A DNA stretch of 50,280 bases from the NCBI GenBank assembly GCA_041653495.1, contig JBAZFF010000002.1, forward strand, positions 1 through 50,280, in the 5' to 3' direction. The DNA comes from JBAZFF01 sp041653495 (GTDB lineage: Bacteria > Patescibacteriota > Minisyncoccia > Minisyncoccales > RBG-13-42-11). Numbering within the stretch: position 1 is the stretch's first letter; every line of letters begins with the position of its first letter. Below are positions 47,666 through 50,280 of the stretch, piece after piece. Both the position numbers and the translations under genes were made by a program. Below the pieces are notes generated by a model. That model had not been told where the DNA came from and searched no databases. It worked only from the letters and a program-made list of their open reading frames with translations.

Positions 47666-48841
47666 ATGGATAAAAAAGAAAAATTAAAATCACTTTTCGG
47701 CTTAATAAAAAATAAGCAGATTTTATTTTTAGTTGTAATTGTGGTTTTAATAATAGGCGCCGCATTCATTTCTAAAGCCACTTCTTCTATCACCGATACA
47801 TTTGATGATTCCTCGAAAATTGCGGGGACAACCAACGTTACTGTCAGCGGAGGGCAGATAAAGTTATCTTTGTTTGGAAACGGACTCGCCTGCACTTCCG
47901 CCAGCCAGTGCGTGTCAGGTTATTGCGCGGATGGATACTGTTGTAACTCTGCTTGCGGTAGCACTTGCCAAGCTTGTGATTTAACGGGAACAGTAGGGGC
48001 ATGCACCACCGTTGTTGCGGGACAAGATCCGGACAGCGAATGTTCAGCTTATACTTGCACTAATTATATATACGGCTGGAACGGGAACAGTTGCGCTAAA
48101 TATTCCGGAGCGACTTCTTACAACGGGACCTGTTCGGGCTCTACTAGCTGCTCAACTGTAGCCAGTTCCTGCACTGGCGTAGGCTCTGCTTCTGCTTCTT
48201 GCGGGAGCGCGGGGTGCAATAAGGCTTGCGTAGCCAGTTCATACTATACAGGATATGATACCGTAGCTGAAGTTTGCTACACTGCAGACCAGCATGGTTG
48301 CAGTACGTCATATTATTGTAATTCTTCAGGAACTTGCGTGTGTAATGGTACTGGAACGGCCTGTTCCTCCGGCATACAATGCTGTTCAGGATATTGTTAT
48401 ATAGATGCAGACGGGGACGGATATGCTGGTTCTTCGGGAACTGCGACCTGCAGGCCGGCGGCTTCGGCGGGAACTGACTGCTATGACGCAAATGCCAATG
48501 CAAGGCCCGGGCAGACCTCTTCCTTCACGGCTAACAGAGGAGATGGAAGCTTTGATTATAATTGTAACTCTGTTATTATTAAAGATTCAAATTGTTCAGG
48601 TACTATAAATTGTACGGGATCAGGCTCTAATCCTTGTTGCGGCGGGTATACATCCTGTAGCGCGACATCTTACACTGCTAATTGCGGACAAGCTTGGACG
48701 AGTGGTACTTGTGTAAATACGGGTTGTGCTGGTTATTATCAATGCGTTGTGGCGAATGCCGTTTCTGGGTGCGGTTGTTTCCCAATCGGTTCAGTTAATT
48801 ATACTTGTTCTACGGTCGCGAAAACTTGCGGCTGCAATTAG
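47666..48841 (+). CDS. Exported Cys-rich protein with MopE-like metal-binding segment
   Basis: The 391-residue protein has one N-terminal membrane helix (ILFLVVIVVLIIGAAFI) and an outside part rich in Cys, Ser, Gly and Thr. SGYCADGYCCNSACGSTCQAC matches the module in the preceding gene. A later segment with DADGDGY, DCYDANANARPG and GSFDYNCN matches the MopE-type putative metal-binding motif. No enzyme domain is seen. It lies 23 nt after the previous gene and 2 nt before the next, so these form one surface-protein operon. Confidence 0.75.
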   Translation: MDKKEKLKSLFGLIKNKQILFLVVIVVLIIGAAFISKATSSITDTFDDSSKIAGTTNVTVSGGQIKLSLFGNGLACTSASQCVSGYCADGYCCNSACGSTCQACDLTGTVGACTTVVAGQDPDSECSAYTCTNYIYGWNGNSCAKYSGATSYNGTCSGSTSCSTVASSCTGVGSASASCGSAGCNKACVASSYYTGYDTVAEVCYTADQHGCSTSYYCNSSGTCVCNGTGTACSSGIQCCSGYCYIDADGDGYAGSSGTATCRPAASAGTDCYDANANARPGQTSSFTANRGDGSFDYNCNSVIIKDSNCSGTINCTGSGSNPCCGGYTSCSATSYTANCGQAWTSGTCVNTGCAGYYQCVVANAVSGCGCFPIGSVNYTCSTVAKTCGCN

Positions 48842-48843
48842 AT

Positions 48844-50280
48844 ATGCTTAATAGAAGAAATTTAATTTTAATATCTATTGTAAGCTTGATCTGCCTTTAT
48901 CTCCCTGGGTTGGTTCTTGGGTATTATACTTCCGGAAGTTTTACGTCCACCAATCTATTAAGCAGTCATGCTCTTGTAGATAATTTCTATTACGACCTTT
49001 CCGCTAAGCCGAGCGGGACTACAGCTGTCATCCAATTCAGCCGGGATAATTCCAATTGGTACAATTCTTCGGGTGTCTTGGGGGGAACGAATACTTTAAG
49101 CGTCGGAACTAATAACGTTATCAGTTTATCTTCACTGGATTGGAGGGGCAGCAGTTTCTATTATAAAGTTTCTTTCACTTCAGACGGGGCCGCCACTCCG
49201 GTTTTAGATAAAATTATTCTTGAATATTCTCCGATAAATGTTCCCACGGTAACCACGTCTGCCGCCACCAATATTGGAATTGATTCCGCCACGGGCAATG
49301 GCATAATCTCCAGTAATGGAGGGGAAACCGTGGATATGAGAGGAGTCCAATGGGGGACAGATTCGGGCATTTACACCAGTTCTTCTACTCAGTCAGGCAG
49401 TTTCTTAGTGGGTAACTTTACTAAAGATATGGGGGATTTGGTGGTTGAAACTACTTACTATTACCAAGCCATGGCGCATAACTCTGCCGGCTGGGGGTTC
49501 GGGGAAGAAAAAAGCTTCAGGACGGATCCTCCTCTTTGCGAGGAGCATAATGTTTCAGGATATGCCTGGTCGGAAACTATAGGCTGGGTCAGCCTTTCCT
49601 GCACGAACGAGTCGGGAGTCGGGGCGGGGTCTAATTATGGAGTTGACATAGCGACTTCGACCGGTGTCTTCTCGGGACATGCCTGGTCGGAAAACATAGG
49701 CTGGATTGATTTTGGAGTGGAAGGTGAAATATATCCCGGAACTCCGGAATATTCTGTCCAGGCCGCTACAGATACCGGAGAAGTGACTGGTTGGGCGACT
49801 ACTTGTTCTGTATACGAATCCGGGTGTAGCGGAGACATGAAGCCCTTGGAGGAAAGAGGGGGCTGGAGCGGCTGGATACTAATGGACGGAGACGGCTCTA
49901 CCGGAGTTAATATAGATTACAGTGATGGGAGTTTTTCAGGATATGCCTGGTCGGATATGATAATAGGCTGGATGGATTTTCAATATGCTTCAACTACTTT
50001 TAACCTTGCCGAGAATGCTGCCCCTTCCGCAGGTTCTCTGGACGTGAGCGGAGCAGGAGAATGCTCTTACGTTTTGCAAATACCTACTTTCAGTTGGACA
50101 TATACTGATTCTGACAATAATCCTGTAGGCACCGATCCCCAGTCAGCTTACCAAATAAGGATTGACAGCGATTCTGCTTTTGAGGTGGATGAGAACGACG
50201 ATGCGGTTTTGGATTCAAACGAGTTTACCTGCACCGGGAGCGTGTGCTCCGGGGGATCTTCTGCTTCCTTCTCTCCGACA
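48844..50280 (+). CDS. Large exported surface protein with YAWS-IGW repeats (partial, runs off the window)
   Basis: The frame is open for 479 codons to the window edge. A signal peptide (about residues 6-26, LILISIVSLICLYLPGLVLG) leads to beta-rich domains, including an FN3-like stretch (TYYYQAMAHNSAGWG). Three repeats of the type G-(Y/H)-AWS-(E/D)-x-IGW follow, spaced about 40 and 90 residues apart. This motif is widespread in predicted Parcubacteria surface proteins. The C-terminus and its anchor are not visible. It is in an operon with the two Cys-rich genes before it. Confidence 0.8.
   Translation, partial: MLNRRNLILISIVSLICLYLPGLVLGYYTSGSFTSTNLLSSHALVDNFYYDLSAKPSGTTAVIQFSRDNSNWYNSSGVLGGTNTLSVGTNNVISLSSLDWRGSSFYYKVSFTSDGAATPVLDKIILEYSPINVPTVTTSAATNIGIDSATGNGIISSNGGETVDMRGVQWGTDSGIYTSSSTQSGSFLVGNFTKDMGDLVVETTYYYQAMAHNSAGWGFGEEKSFRTDPPLCEEHNVSGYAWSETIGWVSLSCTNESGVGAGSNYGVDIATSTGVFSGHAWSENIGWIDFGVEGEIYPGTPEYSVQAATDTGEVTGWATTCSVYESGCSGDMKPLEERGGWSGWILMDGDGSTGVNIDYSDGSFSGYAWSDMIIGWMDFQYASTTFNLAENAAPSAGSLDVSGAGECSYVLQIPTFSWTYTDSDNNPVGTDPQSAYQIRIDSDSAFEVDENDDAVLDSNEFTCTGSVCSGGSSASFSPT
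49558..49955 (+). repeat. Three DNA-level copies of the YAWS repeat core
   Basis: A 17-nt unit reading GGAYATGCCTGGTCGGA occurs at 49558-49574, 49675-49691 and 49939-49955 in the same reading frame. It encodes G(Y/H)AWS(E/D). Conservation at third codon positions suggests recent duplication or gene conversion between repeats. Confidence 0.75.

Overview
The window looks like a chromosomal segment of a Candidate Phyla Radiation (Patescibacteria) bacterium, most likely Parcubacteria. The evidence is small versions of core proteins, very few Shine-Dalgarno (SD) sequences, a VirB4/PrgI-type secretion cassette, tRNAs without encoded CCA, and large Cys-rich or 'YAWS...IGW' surface proteins common in that group. 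TGA is used as a stop (tsaE, rnpA), so the UGA-Gly code of Gracilibacteria/SR1 is not in use. The lineage is inferred from gene content; no marker phylogeny was run.

Layout. 1-4.6 kb: 5'-3' exonuclease end of polA, tsaE, pilB, an unidentified structured element of about 125 nt, a ComEA-like DNA-binding protein, yebC, a small nuclease-like gene and a 48-residue acidic protein with its own consensus promoter and terminator. 4.6-12.5 kb: tyrS, a class A penicillin-binding protein, then the classical origin neighbourhood dnaN-(DnaA boxes)-dnaA-(DnaA boxes)-rpmH-rnpA-yidD-yidC-jag. 12.5-23.4 kb: a minus-strand type IV secretion-like cassette (split VirB4, PrgI, VirB6/TrbL-like, and two exported proteins that end in VirB2-like membrane hairpins). 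23.5-32.2 kb: rsmA, a LysM/M23 hydrolase, a DksA-like protein, an amidase-fold protein without its zinc ligands, pnp, a NYN nuclease, rpsO, four tRNAs (Lys, Arg, Pro, Ala) and the CCA-adding enzyme.

32.2-38.7 kb is an accessory island next to tRNA-Ala. It holds an orphan receiver protein, a phage-like small protein, and a tight operon of an AsnRS-like catalytic domain, two methyltransferases and an MccF/S66 peptidase, convergent with a degenerate HisRS-like protein. Its arginine codon use (many CGN codons) differs from the AGA/AGG-dominated core genes, which suggests horizontal transfer. The combination resembles a biosynthesis or immunity locus for an aminoacyl-adenylate type compound; this is inference.

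38.7-46 kb: a RecB/Cas4-like nuclease, then one 858-residue polypeptide joining PlsY, FakA and FakB (acyl-phosphate:glycerol-3-phosphate acyltransferase plus both halves of fatty acid kinase). This is a plausible one-protein route from scavenged fatty acid to lysophosphatidic acid. nusA, a K+-independent type proton pyrophosphatase and clpP follow. 46-50.3 kb: two small membrane proteins and three large surface proteins, the last cut by the window edge.

Regulatory picture: several promoters are close to TTGACA-16/17-TATAAT. Three (pbp, pcnB, clpP) leave exactly 6 nt between the -10 box and ATG, which predicts leaderless mRNAs. Strong SD sequences at a normal distance occur at only three genes that I saw (the 20.2 kb lipoprotein, the receiver protein and the HisRS-like gene). 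I saw no CRISPR array, transposase, integrase or rRNA.
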